DNA from: Daphnia carinata
Taxonomy: Eukaryota; Arthropoda; Branchiopoda; Diplostraca; Daphniidae
Assembly (NCBI RefSeq): GCF_022539665.2
Contig: NC_081331.1
Coordinates: 7,037,534 to 7,101,533 of the forward strand
Direction: 5' to 3'
Length of the DNA: 64,000 nt
The position numbers and the translations under genes were made by a program. This document shows positions 38,407-51,383 of the stretch, piece by piece. The notes under the pieces were generated by a model. It saw only the letters and a list, made by a program, of their open reading frames with translations. It was not told the origin of the DNA and searched no databases. How positions within the stretch are numbered: the stretch's first letter is position 1; each line of letters starts with the position of its first letter.

Positions 38407-39229
38407 CTAAATGTCCCACTAGATGGCTAGTAGTTGACACAGTTTTTTTTTAGCATTTAAAATGGGATTTTTGGAAATTTAACCTTTTCATCGATGTGCA
38501 TGAAATTTCACTGTATTAATTAGCGAACACAGCTTATTCCAATTGGGGAAGTTTAGGGTAATGTCTCGTGTAAATTTCCCTGCGAATGATGGAGCATAAT
38601 CCGTTGAACGCAAAACCATTACTCAGCAACAAAAATGACGGCGATCAATTTCGAACATGACTTGAAACGTGACCTGTGCCGTTAACTGCGGCATTGTTTC
38701 TTTTTAACCCCTGGTATAGATTACTGCTGCGAACAAAATAAGTGGATGAATTTTCTCTTCTTTTACTTGGTACCTTTCGCTAATAAGCTTTAAGAACATG
38801 TAATAGCTCCCTGGAATTTCCATGTTTCGTTTATTTTTTGGCTAAAATTTTTTCCCTCCTGGTATTATTATTTTTACAGTGAACGTCAGATATTAATCGA
38901 TATATACCAATGCTTGATTCCGTAGCTTAAATAACTATAATCACAAAATTTTCACAGGAAAACAAATCGGCTCTGGTGGAAGAAAAACAAAAATTTGTGT
39001 AACTGAAATGAAATGTGTCGTATTTATCGTTTATTTTTACAATGTTTCCTGTGTAATTTGCTCATTGTCACGACATTTACTCGCAAAATTGATTTTTTCT
39101 GTCAGTAAAATTCCATGGAAAATCCACAAAAAAAAAATACATTATATTAAAACCATCTGATAAGAGAAAAGGTTTTGCATATTAATTAGATACAGATAAA
39201 AAGTCCACAGTCCAGTCATTCTGCCCTAA
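38407..39229. other. Myb 3' region, AT-rich
   Basis: No coding sequence was recognised. It carries the Myb 3' UTR and a CTCF-like motif at 38416. Confidence 0.5.
38416..38427 (+). promoter_or_regulatory. CTCF-like motif CCACTAGATGGC
   Basis: CCACTAGATGGC matches the CTCF core CCASYAGRKGGC at all positions. It lies just after the Myb stop codon, at the border between the gene-dense left part and the gene-poor right part. It is a motif match only; binding is inference. Confidence 0.35.
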
Positions 39230-40720
39230 TAATTTTTTCCTTTTGTCTAAATTTTAAATTCAATTTAAAGTACATGCTTTCGATTCAGAATTGTATGAAA
39301 ATCATTGAAATCAAGTTTATTTTCCATTATTTTTACAGTTTTTGAACTAAACGTAAACAAACAATTTTAATGTTAATTTTATAACGGCTGTTTTAACGAG
39401 AAAACCAAAAACTTAATCGAAATCAGCATTCAATTTTGATTATGCCGTATGATTTATCATCGAATTCCAAGAGATTTCGTTTTTGGCCGATTTTGGTAAA
39501 AGTGGAAAGGCTATAGCCTTCTCACTTTTTCATTTTTGGCCAAATTTCAAATTTGGCTTAAAATACATTATTTTGATTCAGAATTGAATGCTTATCACGA
39601 GAATCAAGTTTATTTTTCAACAGGTCTTATAGTTTTAAAATTATACGTCAAAAACGACAAGTCGGGCTTATTTTGTCGGTCGGGCTTAAAATTTATACCT
39701 GCAAAAATTGACATTCATTGGAATTGGTTGAATATCACAGAATATACTCAAACTTGAATACTGAATCCGGGAAAATTGTCCAATTTTTCATTAAGTCAAC
39801 CGTTTTTGTAATACACCGAATATTTGTACTGGAAAAAACTAGCGCGCCAGTAAGCGACACCGCTAGCGCGATGTAGCACAAATTTTCGTTATATTCCAAA
39901 AACGGTTGGTTTAAGAAGAAAACCAATAACTGAATCGAAATCGGCGTTCAATTTGGATTATGCCTTGTGATTTTCTTCTAATTCCAAGAGATATCGTTTT
40001 TGGCCGATTTTGATAAAAGTGGGAAGGCTATAGCCTTCTCACTTTTTCATTTTTGGCCATATTTCAAATTTGGCTTAAAATACATTATTTCGATTCAGAA
40101 TTGAATGCTTGTCACGGAGATCAAGTTTATTTTTCAATAGGGCTTATAGTTTTAAAATTATACGTCAAAAACACAAGTCGGGCTTATTTTGTCGGTCGGG
40201 CAAATTTTGACGATAAGGATTCTGTCTAGATGAGTTGGTATAGACAGCACCGACCTCCTATCTTACAAAGTTTTCCTCAATAGATGGCGTTAGCTATAAT
40301 AGAGATTCGACAAAGGTTTGAGGGGTGACAGTAGCGTTAAATAAATTAAAGAGAAATCTAATAACTTAATCGAAATCAACGTTCAATTCTGATTATGCCG
40401 CGTAATTATTGTCAAATTCCAAGAGATTTCGTTTTTGCCGCTTTTAACAGAAGTTGGGAGGCTATACCCTTCCGATTTTTTTTGCTAAATTTTAAATTTT
40501 ACTTAAAATAAATGATTTCGATTGAGAATTGATTGACAATCATGGAAATAAATTTTTATTTTTCGATTGGCGTTATAGTTTTTAAATTAAATGTAAAAAA
40601 ACCTAATATAACATTGAGGAACGAAAAGTACTTTGTTTATTTTGTTTTAAAAACGGCTGGTTTAACGAGGAAACCAACAGTTTCATCGAAGTCAGTGTTC
40701 ACTATAACAGTGTGTACTTT
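39230..40720 (+). repeat. Degenerate local direct repeat, three main copies plus partial ones
   Basis: A unit of about 300 bp recurs at roughly 39380-39695, 39897-40205 and 40345-40615, with partial pieces at 39230-39380 and 40640-40720. Landmarks in each are the TTAATCGAAATC-rich start (39413, 39931, 40367), AATTCCAAGAGAT..TCGTTTTT, a palindrome GGCTATAGCC, and ATCAAGTTTATTTTTC followed by CTTATAGTTTTAAAATTATACGTC. Copies one and two are close to each other, the third is more diverged. There is no open frame and no terminal inverted repeat that I could define, so it may be a MITE relic or a decayed satellite. Confidence 0.8.
40015..40046. repeat. Near-perfect 32-bp palindrome in repeat copy two
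   Basis: The centre GAAGGCTATAGCCTTC is a perfect 16-bp palindrome, flanked by AAAAGTGG and TCACTTTT, which pair at seven of eight positions. The same structure occurs in copy one at 39498-39529 with one more mismatch and is eroded in copy three near 40450-40480. Confidence 0.9.
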
Positions 40721-42094
40721 TTTTATCCAAGGCTATCGGGAACTTCGCGAACACAGTGAGCCTATGGGTAGAAGATCGAACCGCGAGCGCGAATGTCATC
40801 CTTTCCAAAACAGATCCGCCATCTAGTAGTAAACTCGAACCAGTTTCTTTCTTTTTATCTAAATAAAATCCCTCTCGGGAAATTCGAATAATTATTGACT
40901 GAGACGAACCAATTTCATAGCTTTCGGTGAAATTAATTCTCCTGTTTTCCATGTATTTTTGGCATTACAAAACCCACAAGAATTGAGTTTGCAGTTTTCT
41001 CTGCGAAATCTCATTTACATTGATAATAACAGTGCAACTACTATTATCTGCTGTGCGTAATGTTTGATACTTTTTCGGGGAGCTCGTTTCCACCATGCAA
41101 GTTGAGGAACAGCTTTCCAAAGTAACCTTGGTGGTTTTTCGTTAAGCATTACTCGAGAGCTCTAAAGAATGGATTTTTATATTGCTATGAACGTCTACAC
41201 GATACACTTCATGTTATCCTCATTATAGATTCCTCTGGGCAATTCGTTTCCTGTAATAGTTGTTCGATAGGATTCTAATTATAGGTTGATCCCTCCCTGT
41301 TGCATAGCTGAAGTCAAAATACAGAAAGAAGCGAAATGACACCTTTTATAAGATAACAATACTTTATATAACTCTACCATCTGCACTCTTATCGCTGGTT
41401 GCAGACTCAGCCTTCAAATTCCGAATGTCACCTTGGTCCTTATTCAACTTGAAAAAACAAGAAAACCTTGGATTTACAGTAGGTATTCTTTCGATTGTTT
41501 GTTTTTCATTGTTATCAAGTTACTTAATTTGGTCTGGTGAGAACTAATTGTCTTGTGTAAGAAACTTCCATGCCAAATCCAGAGAAACGGTTCGGCTTGA
41601 ACAAACGATTTCCGTCATGGTTCAAATGTCTTGGCAACTTGATCATTAGGAAAAGAAGCCGATTTATTGCATCCTCTTGTAAAAAAATCTGAACGCAGGA
41701 CACATCCGCCCACCGATAATTGCAATAAACGCATCGACGATATAAAGAACTAATCCCAAAGATTCAGTCAACGATGATTCGAAAAAGGAAAATGGTTGAA
41801 AAAAAAGACAGAAAGTTCACACAAAAAAAAACTAAAAACGAGAAGTTGAATGCAGCTTATAAAAATATCGTCAATTGGAAGAATTCAACTCAAATTGAAC
41901 GCTATGTGCACTTATGGCGCAATGCAGTTCTGGAAGAAAAATAGATCTGGTCACATTCCGATTGTTTCCGAACCTGATAAAAATTTGAATGGGACATTCT
42001 CTACATGGATCATTATTATTTTTATAAGCCCCTTCATAGGTATGATATGAAATAGAATTTGAATGTTCAGTGTTAGGCGGCGTCCGAGGCCCGA
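40721..42094. other. Gene-free stretch between repeat block and first innexin
   Basis: No exon was recognised. Two CTCF-like motifs occur at 40281 and 40817 (reverse). The right end should be the innexin 3' UTR. Confidence 0.45.
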
Positions 42095-42190
42095 CTAAAC
42101 CAAGGTATCTTCAGAAGCCTCTGCCACGGCGGCTCGCAGATCTTCATAAGGCCCTGTATTGGTGGAAGTGGTTGAGTCGGGGCGTGCTAG
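42095..42190 (-). other. Candidate stop-codon readthrough extension of the first innexin
   Basis: After the UGA at 42191-42193 the same frame is open for 31 sense codons to a UAG at 42095-42097. The UGA is followed by CTAG, giving UGA-CUAG, the best known leaky-stop context. The extension begins LARPDSTTSTNTGPYEDLRA and continues with an Ala/Glu-rich segment; it is GC-rich and coding-like, unlike the AT-rich DNA beyond it. An S/T- and E-rich cytoplasmic tail would be normal for an innexin. Readthrough itself is inference. Confidence 0.45.
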
Positions 42191-43990
42191 TCACGCGTTG
42201 TTACTTTCATTTGTCTCGACCTTCTTGGACAATTCTGAGACTACTTCTCGATACACTAAGGGTTCTAGATTGCGTCCCAGCATGTAGAGGATCCACCAGT
42301 CACCGACCTCCAATTTGCTTGTGATTCCATCAATAACCTGAATATTTGTAATATAAATTACAGCATTAGTTATGGTGCCTACATGTTACAAAGTTCAAAA
42401 TTTATAAACCTCAGACGGAACAAAGCGATTGCGGGCGTGGAGAATCAATGGCCTAACACGAGGAACTGCTAACAAGATGGCTCTAAAATTAGCGGATAAA
42501 TGGTAACCAAATGAACATACCACAATTCAAACAATAATTAGATGTACCTGTAGACGACCAGCAATGAGAGGAGAGTTGCCATAATGATGAACCAAAACCA
42601 CAAAAAGATGTACGTTTTTTCGTTGATAATGTTTTGGGATAGAACGCACATAGAGTCATGTCGGCTAATGGTACCGGACGAACCGAATTTATGGAACGTG
42701 CACTTGGTAACCCGTGGGAAGACATAAACCATAGGGTCAAAACGGTCTTCTTGATCAGCATTGGCGAATGATAGAACTACAGGGAATTAACATTGAAAGT
42801 TATTTTCACTTTGAATAAGCGTTTGTGGCTAATTGTGATTACTAACCTTTAAGACCGTACGAAAAGAATTCGCCACCAGTAAAGCGATTCATCAGATAAA
42901 GTTGACCGATGACATTTACAAGACAGAGTACTTCACAAAACCAGTAGCGAATAGCGTACATGTTGTGTTGCTTGAAGTGAAGCAAAAGATAGTCGATCAA
43001 AATTCTTTTCTTGACCGTGCGCTCTTCAACCGTCTTCAAGCCAGAGTTCAAGCCCAGGACAATGGTTTGCATCAAACCACCTAACAAGAGAAATATTATC
43101 AGTTTAAATGAAACCTCATCTATTATGATTTTAAAATATATGTGTATGTTATTGAAATTGTTGAAATAGTATATCCTACCTTCCCAAGCACTCCAGAGCC
43201 ATCTAGGGACGTAGCACAAAATGGCCTGGAAAAACAGAATGAAGCAAACCCATTGGTAGTAGGCGTAGTGTTTCTGATCTTTGCTGTCGTGCAGTCCAGC
43301 ACCGAGACCTATGACGTAAACAGAACCACAAGTCTATAAACCAAATATTTTTCATTTCTCACACGGTCATCTGTTTTAATCAATTTATTTATTTTAAAAA
43401 TTAGCTAGTTAACTTTGAAAAAATACAAAAATCCTATGTCCTACTATAACTATTTTACATATAGTTGAAGCTTGTACTAGTTTTGGTTCAGATTAAATAC
43501 TCCCCCTTCCCAAATTTAACTTATTTTTGCTAAATAAGCGTCGAGGCATCCAGTTACAAACTGTTATTTCTTGTCTATGAAAACACTGCACTATGCTTAA
43601 AAAATTGGCTCTAGTTTGCGATTTATTTTTTTACCTGGGTGAGGAACTTCACTTCCGACCGACCTCATAAATGAAGACGGAATGGTAAAAGTAGTAGAGA
43701 TCCAGCAGTATGTATTGATAACATGGATAGGAATATCATTATCGTTGATGCATTGAATCGGGTTGCCTACGTACTGCAAATCAATTCAAACGTTACAGAC
43801 ATGTTTCAGTTAAAATGCATTCTGGGCAATCGTGTTAAGCAAAGGTGTGTACCTGGGTGGCCGTCACAAGCAATGAAAAGGCAATCAACAAGACGGTGGT
43901 GAAAATATAATGGAGTCGAAAGACCACGTTATCCGTCACAATCTCCTGTCGCCGGAAATATTCCTTCAATCCCGCTAATATGTTATACAT
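42191..43990 (-). CDS. Innexin (gap-junction channel), first of three
   Basis: Seven exons give 362 residues: 43853-43990, 43635-43773, 43180-43308, 42847-43080, 42548-42776, 42410-42482, 42191-42337. It has the four membrane segments of innexins, two Cys in the first extracellular loop (PIQC...NTYCW), the signature YYQWVCFILFFQA at the second membrane segment, two Cys around the second loop (KCTFHKFG...DSMCVL) and the NIINEKTYIFLWFWF block of the fourth. Innexins form hexameric hemichannels in the plasma membrane. The stop is UGA followed by CUAG and the frame continues open for 33 codons (see next entry). It has the most introns of the three innexins here. Confidence 0.94.
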
Positions 43991-46900
43991 GGCGGAGTCG
44001 GAAAGTTATCGACGATCTGCTAACAATAATGAAAAAAATTTGAATGCACAAGCCATACATACGATTTACGCTGTATATGGTAGAAGCAACTGAAACTAGT
44101 TCTGTGATTACAGCTAATGAATTGCAATAAATTAGAATAAGAGAATTGTTGTTGAAAGAAACGAGTTTAACCAACTTGAGCCAATAGCTCGAATCCATAA
44201 ATTATATGTAAAAAGAAACACGGTGTTATGTTAAACATCGCCGTCCTGTTCTGTGCATAGGGCTTATTTTTTGCGAGTTTCGAGTTACCTCTAAGGAAAA
44301 CAAACGAAAAAGCAACAGGAAGTTCCCGACAATAGACCACTAACCCCACCTGTGACGCAGATAAAAGATGCTCATGGCAGAAGGGTACAAATATTTACCG
44401 TGCGTCGATATCACCAATGGAAAAAAAACGGCAGCAGGAAGCAGCTAGGCCTAATCTGATACGAAGCTGGTGAATCCTTCCTTGAGTAATTGTGGAACTG
44501 CGACAGCCGACGGGAATGTATCACAAAAGAATGTGATACCAGTACGTTACGCAGAGCTACGGCGAGCAAGCCGGACTTTGGCTGACTGAGCCGCCACCGA
44601 CTAGCGACGGCTTCACGTTCCACAAAACCAAGGACTGTTGATGAGCGCCACTTGCGGTATGCACATCAACTACGTCATACAGAAGGAGAAATTGAGCCTT
44701 CAATGGAGGCAAGAAAAATTCTTTTTTAAATAGCGCTAGCTGAATATTTTAATTTTTTTCGAATTTATTCATTGAGCCAGGTTCCCTTATTGGGAGAAGT
44801 GAACTAAATGATCATTTTAATAGATGTTGACATCGGCAAGAATGGCTCAGGTATTCAATGAATATTGTTTGATAAACCCGCAAAATCAGTTCCCTATGAG
44901 TTGTGGCAAATAAATACAAAACTTTTGGGCTTCGATTTGGCAGAGTGCTTTCCAAATACTGGTAGAAATTCTGAGAAGATTGATAAATTTAGAGAAAAAG
45001 GGAGGATAAAGAAGAAAAATCGTCATCCACCCTCTTTGGCGTACGTGGCGGAACGTGCTGTGCCCTCCAGGAAAAACAACCATTTCCTTTTATTTCCCTA
45101 ACACTAGATAAAATCATTTACATTTTTCGAAAAGCTTTCTAATTTTTTTCCAACCCTTTTATTACATACGAAGTGGTAAACTGAAACGAAGTAAAATATA
45201 AAAAAAAAGACGGTGTCACTGACGCAATTCGTTCATGTGTTAAAAATTCATCTTAAATTAATTTATTATATGCTATATCATACTGTGAAAAGAAAACACG
45301 TTACTAACAGAAATTCTTCTTGAGGCCTTGGTATATGCAACAATTTAAGGGCCGAGTCAAAATTCTTGGAACTATTGAAAGAAGATGCGTGGACTTGAAG
45401 AAAGATATCGTCGGCTGTTCTATGCCCTTAGGGGAAAAGCTTCTTGTCTGTGTACACTCCACTACAGGTCGATGGCCTCCTTTTTCTTTCTTCCCTCCTC
45501 CAGAGACATCCTCTTTTTCATATCTAGTCAGCCTCTTCTTGAGTATTTGTCTTCTTTCGTTACATAGATCCCACCGCTAGTTGGCACTAGCTTCCAAGTC
45601 ACTGTCCCAGACAGTCTTCTAGCCTCCGACTGGGGTAGAAAAGTGTTCCGTGGCCAAACAAAATGAAAGCTGAGGGGAGGTAAAGTTGAAAGTCACCTTG
45701 GTCTGGTGGTAAGCCAGCCAACACAACACAAAGATAAAGACGAAATTCCAATATCCCTGGGCTTTTGTTTGCTCGCGTCCCGTACTTACTAGCAACGACG
45801 AGAACTAACCAAGCCATGTAACGGGATATGACTTCAAGTTATTAATAAGGAAAACTTACTATATACACGTTGGGCGATTCGTACTCAACGGAATGAGAAC
45901 GAGAGGTTTTAATAAACGAATTACAATGTTACATGAAACGCGTTGTGTAAACCGTTAACACCGTTTTCCAATTCAACGTGCTGTACGCGACTCAAACAGC
46001 AATGCTTGAATCAAATTAAAATTTCTAGGCACGATGAAAACATCATGCTCGTTTATTTATTCAACAGCTCTTAAAATTCATAGTCAGGCACCATCTCTCC
46101 CTGCGGAATCCTTTGTTTGTCGGTTGCGTGAGAAAAATGGGGAATCACTGAAACCCAGCTAAAATGCAGACCAAATTGTTGCAAAAAATGGTGACACTGT
46201 TCTTTGTTTCACGTCATAAGTATTTCATAACCGTTTCGGAATAATATCCTCGTTCGGTATCCAACTGCCTGTAATGTATCCATGCTTGCTAAATAGCTGC
46301 AAATTAGTGAGTCACTACCTGTGCTATGTTGACTGTGCAATTAGAATCACGTGGCATTTAATACGAGACGTGATAACTCCGAAAGTTCCCCTTTCTGTTT
46401 CAAGAATTGCAGACCCAACTAATGAAATAAAGATCAAGTGACGTTTTTATGGGCTTAAGAGAGTAACAGCGTTAATATTTCAATTAATAACGAATATCAA
46501 ACGCCCCTACCGAAGACACTGTGCTACGCACAAATGGTAAACCGAAACACATCCAGTTTTACTCCAACAAAATGAAACAGCAATGCAGTCTTCGCGTTAT
46601 GTAAAATGTTATTGTTACTAGATTTGATTTTACCACGTTTTGTCCTTCCCGAAATTCATTAGTTGCCAAAAATACTTTCCATTTGTAGTTGCCCCAAAAC
46701 TTTTAAACAAATACCAGGAGGGAAATGTGAGCATTTCCAATGTTAATTGGATTTCCTTTTATTACTAATTCCCACGGCTTATTCAGGGAACGAATTTTAC
46801 CTTGACACGATTCCAACTCCATCTGAAAACTAAGACTTAACGTAAAGTAATGAAAGAAAACTGAAAAGACACAAGTTTTAAGGGAAGCACAAAGAAGTGG

Positions 46901-49900
46901 CTTTCGATATGTTCTACATAATTTCTCGGCCGGTCAGAAAACAAAACTTTGATCCATCGTCAATCCAACGGAAAATGAATAAAGAAAACTCATGGAAATT
47001 GAATATAACGGTAAACGGGACGATGAATTTTGTATGTAGGTGCTACGTACAGAATAATTATTTATCATGGAGAATTAGCAATCCTGTCCAATCGGTTGAA
47101 AAGTCAAAACAAGTTGTCTGCTTCGAAATGCATTGTTCGGAAAATCACATAGCTGAAATCCGATTGGAGAAAAAAAGAAAGGTTTTAGACATACTCATTA
47201 AATTGCAATCACGATTTTCATGAGAAGAAGTAATGAAACGAAACTTTCAGACGATCTTCTACAATTTCCTTTCTCTCGTACCATCGTTATCGGCTTTCAC
47301 ATCAATGAGTTTTCTAATAATCGAACACATAAAATTGACAACTGTGTAGAACGTTAAAACTCACCAAGTTGTACTGCAGTAGAAATTCGATTACGCTTTA
47401 TCCCAAAGTTTTAACATTTTAATAAGGTAAAACTGAAATTTTTCTGTCGCTCACCCATCACAAAGGAACGTTCAACCTTTTCGTGATACAAGCATTTTAT
47501 TTTTTCATCGTTTCAGCATTATGTATTGGAAAAGTTAAGACTGACTATAGCCTTCAGACCCACGTGCTGTATTCAATGTTGTACCTTTTAAACTTGGACG
47601 CTTTCTCTTGTATGTAGTTCACGACTTCACGCTGCATGCCTTCTTTTTGTTTCGGTGAAACGGGTTCGGCAACAAACGCACCTTTTGGGCGAGAATTGTG
47701 CAGAGTCACCTATGTGAATAGACCGTCTACAAAAAACGAACGCCCAAGGGTCAAAGAAAAGAGAGGCTTATGCAACCTAGGGTTCATTAAACTAGGTTTT
47801 AGTTACCTGCCAGCTAAGTCTATTGCCAGGCGGGTTCGATCTTATCATTCGTTGAAATTATTTGACGAATGCTTTTAATGACTGGTATTCTATTCAAAAT
47901 AGAGAAATCTGTTCCACTGTAACTGACAACCAACTAGTCTACCGTAATTACTCGCGAAATGGAGAAACGATAATAAGTAATTGATTATGGTTTCAATTGC
48001 AGCGTCGAAAACGCTTGTAGAAACAACAAATGTGGAAATTTCTAAACAAGGCACCCGTAAGATAATCGTATCCGTAAGATAATGAAACTGCTAGCCACTA
48101 GTAGGTTCGTTTTTACTACTATAGATAAATTTAAAGATATGGTGCGAGCACGACACGTTCGCCATTTGATTCTAAATCATAAAATCGAAATTTGCATCCG
48201 TTTTCAAGCCATTTAGTTTTTATTTGTTTGGTAATTAAAACATTTGAATTTCACCACCAATAGGTTTCTATTTAAAGAATTAACTCTTAATCAAGGGAAA
48301 TGAATTGAATTATTTAATAAAGCGATTTTTATTGCGCAACCGGACGTTCTGTTCGTGCAAAAATTTGACAATGCGCTCTTGTCATTTAGCTGAATTCCCT
48401 CATGAAAGTTCCATCCTGTCTGGCTTAGCTATTAAAGGAGAAGCAAGGGCCTCAATAAGTTATACCGTTAGACTGTAAATAGCTTTGTGAGTACTGAATA
48501 CGTGTGTGCGCATTGGAACGGTTGGTATCAATTTATTTTATCGGCAAGTCGGTCAGGTCGGCGGGACCAAGAAAACGAAACTGTAATACAGTATGATGGA
48601 TCGATTTAAAAAGAAACTAAACGCCGTTTCCTTTGAAGCCAATCAACCAGTTTTACCCAAAAAATCGTCGTGAACTAAAAACCAGTTACAAATAGGTGTG
48701 GTCATTGTGGCTCGGTAAAAAAATATTGGGGTTAAAATAAAGCCCTTGATAACGAATTCTACCCATGTAACTATCTGTCCCCTGAGCTAAAAAGGAGAAT
48801 GTTTATCACAACTATCGTTTGAATAACGAGTTTTCTGTTTGAAAATTTCAGTTCGAGATGCATAATTATCGTAAAATAGCATGAAAGCAGTGGCGTCGTT
48901 GCATATCTTTAAAACTAAAAATATAACAATTATTCAAAAAAAGAAAACGCATAAGGCTAACGAATTTAAGTTTCATGAACATTAGTTTGCGGAGGAGGCA
49001 TTAGGCTAAATGGGGATGCATCTGTCAACTGTAAGACCGGAATGCGGATAAAGTATTCTTTCAACGAACCGTACGCAGATGGGCTTTTCACGCAATGATA
49101 GGTACCTCTAAAAGTAGCTCAAATTGTCGTTCCCCAGTTGTACACGTGCGTGCTGTTGCCCTCTTCATTACATTTATGGAGAGGCACAGTATTTCGGAGA
49201 GACGTGACGTCGTTTACTTCCGCCAACCTTTTGTTGGAAATACTCTGCACTGACGTCATGTTTAAAACTCATGCCTGGAATTCGTTTGCATATGGGCTGA
49301 AAAACGTTTGCTTTCAGACAAATATCCGTCCTTGTTTTTCCGTTTCCAAAGGCCTTTTTTTTGTGAAAAATGTTTGATATTCAGTCACAATTTTTCCTTG
49401 TTAAAACTGAATTGGACTTTTCCTCTTTAACCGGCTCCAAACCATTGTCAATCAAAGTGACGGATGTTGGCACTTGAAACGCTTCTCAAGAGGACCATTT
49501 TTTCCGCGTCATCGATATGCAGAACTAATCTTAACTTAGGAGGTCATCCAAACTTGTGTACCTCTCTCATTACGGTCACGAGCCAAACCCAGAAGACATA
49601 AAAAACGATTTGCTTTTTTACTAAAATTGTTTATTGTGTATAAGAAAAATAAAAATTAAAAAACGCGTTACCACACACATAGTTGACCAGGGTTGGTCTT
49701 TGCAAGAGAATAAGAAAAATGTCGCACAAAATAAGTCCATGTGAATTGGTATTGTTCATTCAGTATTGTACGCAGTGACTTGAATTCGTTCGTTGACTAA
49801 ACCACTCAAGTCTCAAAGACTGGAAAATGTTTTTATTTTAAAATGAAAACTATGAGCTCTAATACGAGAGACCATGATGAAAGAGCTCACGGTACCCAAA

Positions 49901-49950
49901 AAATCTTGATTAGAAAAAGAAATCGGTGGAATAAAAAAAATATATGTGAT
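43991..49950. other. Six-kilobase gene-free stretch between the first two innexins
   Basis: I found no exon with recognisable protein signature. About 44.0-44.65 kb likely carries the 5' UTR and promoter of the first innexin. Open frames such as 46897-47223 (108 codons) and 47636-47878 show no family signature and I do not call them genes. The size suggests distal regulatory DNA or UTR introns. Confidence 0.5.
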
Positions 49951-51383
49951 TTAAAAATTTTTTGAATCAGCCCTCATCATTGGAGTGGATTCGCTTATAT
50001 GCCCGGGATGTCCTCTGCCGTATTCGAGTGCTTTGGCCAATTTACCGACAACGTTAGAGAAAACCATCGTGTCCATGTTCTTTGACAAGAAATCGACGAG
50101 GAGCCAATCACCGATGGAGCAGCGTTGTGTTATGACGTCAGCATCGTCCTTCTGAGGCGCTGAAAGGCGGCTCCGCAAAAGAAACATTCTCACGGGCGGC
50201 ATCATGACGATAATAACTCGAACAAGGAAATCGATGCCGGTGATGATGGCCAATATAATGAACCAAAACCAGAGGAAAGTATAGATTTTTTCATTTATAA
50301 TATTCAAGGCCAATATGCAAAGGGCGTCGTGTCTCTGAATTGTACCTGCGTTGCAGAACGTGATTATCATATATGATGACTCGACCGGAAGTATATGCAA
50401 CATTGACGCAATACATACGATAGGTAAATTCAAGATTGGTGGTAACAATTATTTCTTACCGGAAGATCCGAATTTGTGAAAGACGCATTTCGTGAGCCGG
50501 GGAAACACGCGAGCCATGGGGTCAATACGGGTTTCCGGATCTTGGTCCAAAAATTGCACCACTTCGATGCCATAACGCATAAATTCGCCACCAAGAAAGC
50601 GGTTGGTCAGAAAGATTTGACCAATGACGTTTATCTGAATAGATTATCCATATCTCTTAGCGCTATGTTTCGTCAAGGTAGTTATCTTATTATGGCCATG
50701 CATAAACTCGTCGGATTGCGAACTGACAAAAACAATTCTTACCAAATTCAAAAGTTCGCATGAAAAATAGCGAATGGCCCATCCGTTGTGTTCGTGAAGA
50801 TTGCTGACAATGTATCCGGTCAATATTTCTTCTTTTTCGTCTCGGACTTCGGCTTTCTCCTTGATAGTGAAGATGTGCATGCCCTGAATTATGCTACGAA
50901 CTTTGGAACCTTCCCACATCTTCCAGAGATAGTAGGGCGTGTAGAACATCAGTGCTTGGCCGAACAGGACAAACGGTACCCTACAGTTTCACGAAATCAT
51001 TGACGTAGTTACCACAGAAAAATACATAATAGAAACCAGACTTACCATTGATAATATGCGTGATACGTGACATCGTCTTCTTCAGTGTAAGGACCCAATC
51101 CAAAAAGACTAATTTCTCCTTTTGCTATTGGCGTTGTACGAGGAATGGAGAACGTAGAAGATATAAAGCAATAATTGTTGAGGATTTTAATGGGCACAGC
51201 TACTGCATCTTGTATGCATTGAATGTGCTCGCCGATATATTGTCGCGACGTGACCAATATTGAGCAAGTCAGCAAGATGAGGAACGTTAGTCGATAATGC
51301 AATGCGAAGACTGGCGAGGTGATTTTGACCGACGTCGTCTTCAGCTTGACGGCAGCCTTCAATTTGGAAAACGTCCCCAACAT
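49951..51383 (-). CDS. Innexin (gap-junction channel), second of three
   Basis: Four exons give 381 residues: 51046-51383, 50743-50980, 50460-50634, 49951-50345. Innexin marks are HYRLTFLILL for the first membrane segment, the first-loop Cys pair (HIQC...NNYCF), YYQWVPFVLFGQALMFY, NVIGQIFLTNRFLGGEF, KCVFHKFGSSGTIQRHD and NIINEKIYTFLWFWFIIL. It departs from its neighbours in having Phe in place of Trp after the second loop Cys and Pro after YYQW, so it is the most diverged copy. The C-terminal tail ends in a Met/Ser-rich stretch after the conserved GDWLLVDFLSKNMD segment. Confidence 0.94.

Noticed and set aside
42070-42324. 84-codon plus-strand ORF over the innexin end
   Set aside because: Antisense shadow of the innexin C-terminus and its extension.
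46897-47223. 108-codon plus-strand ORF in the gene-free stretch
   Set aside because: No recognisable motif, AT-rich codon use like the surrounding DNA, and no splice partners.
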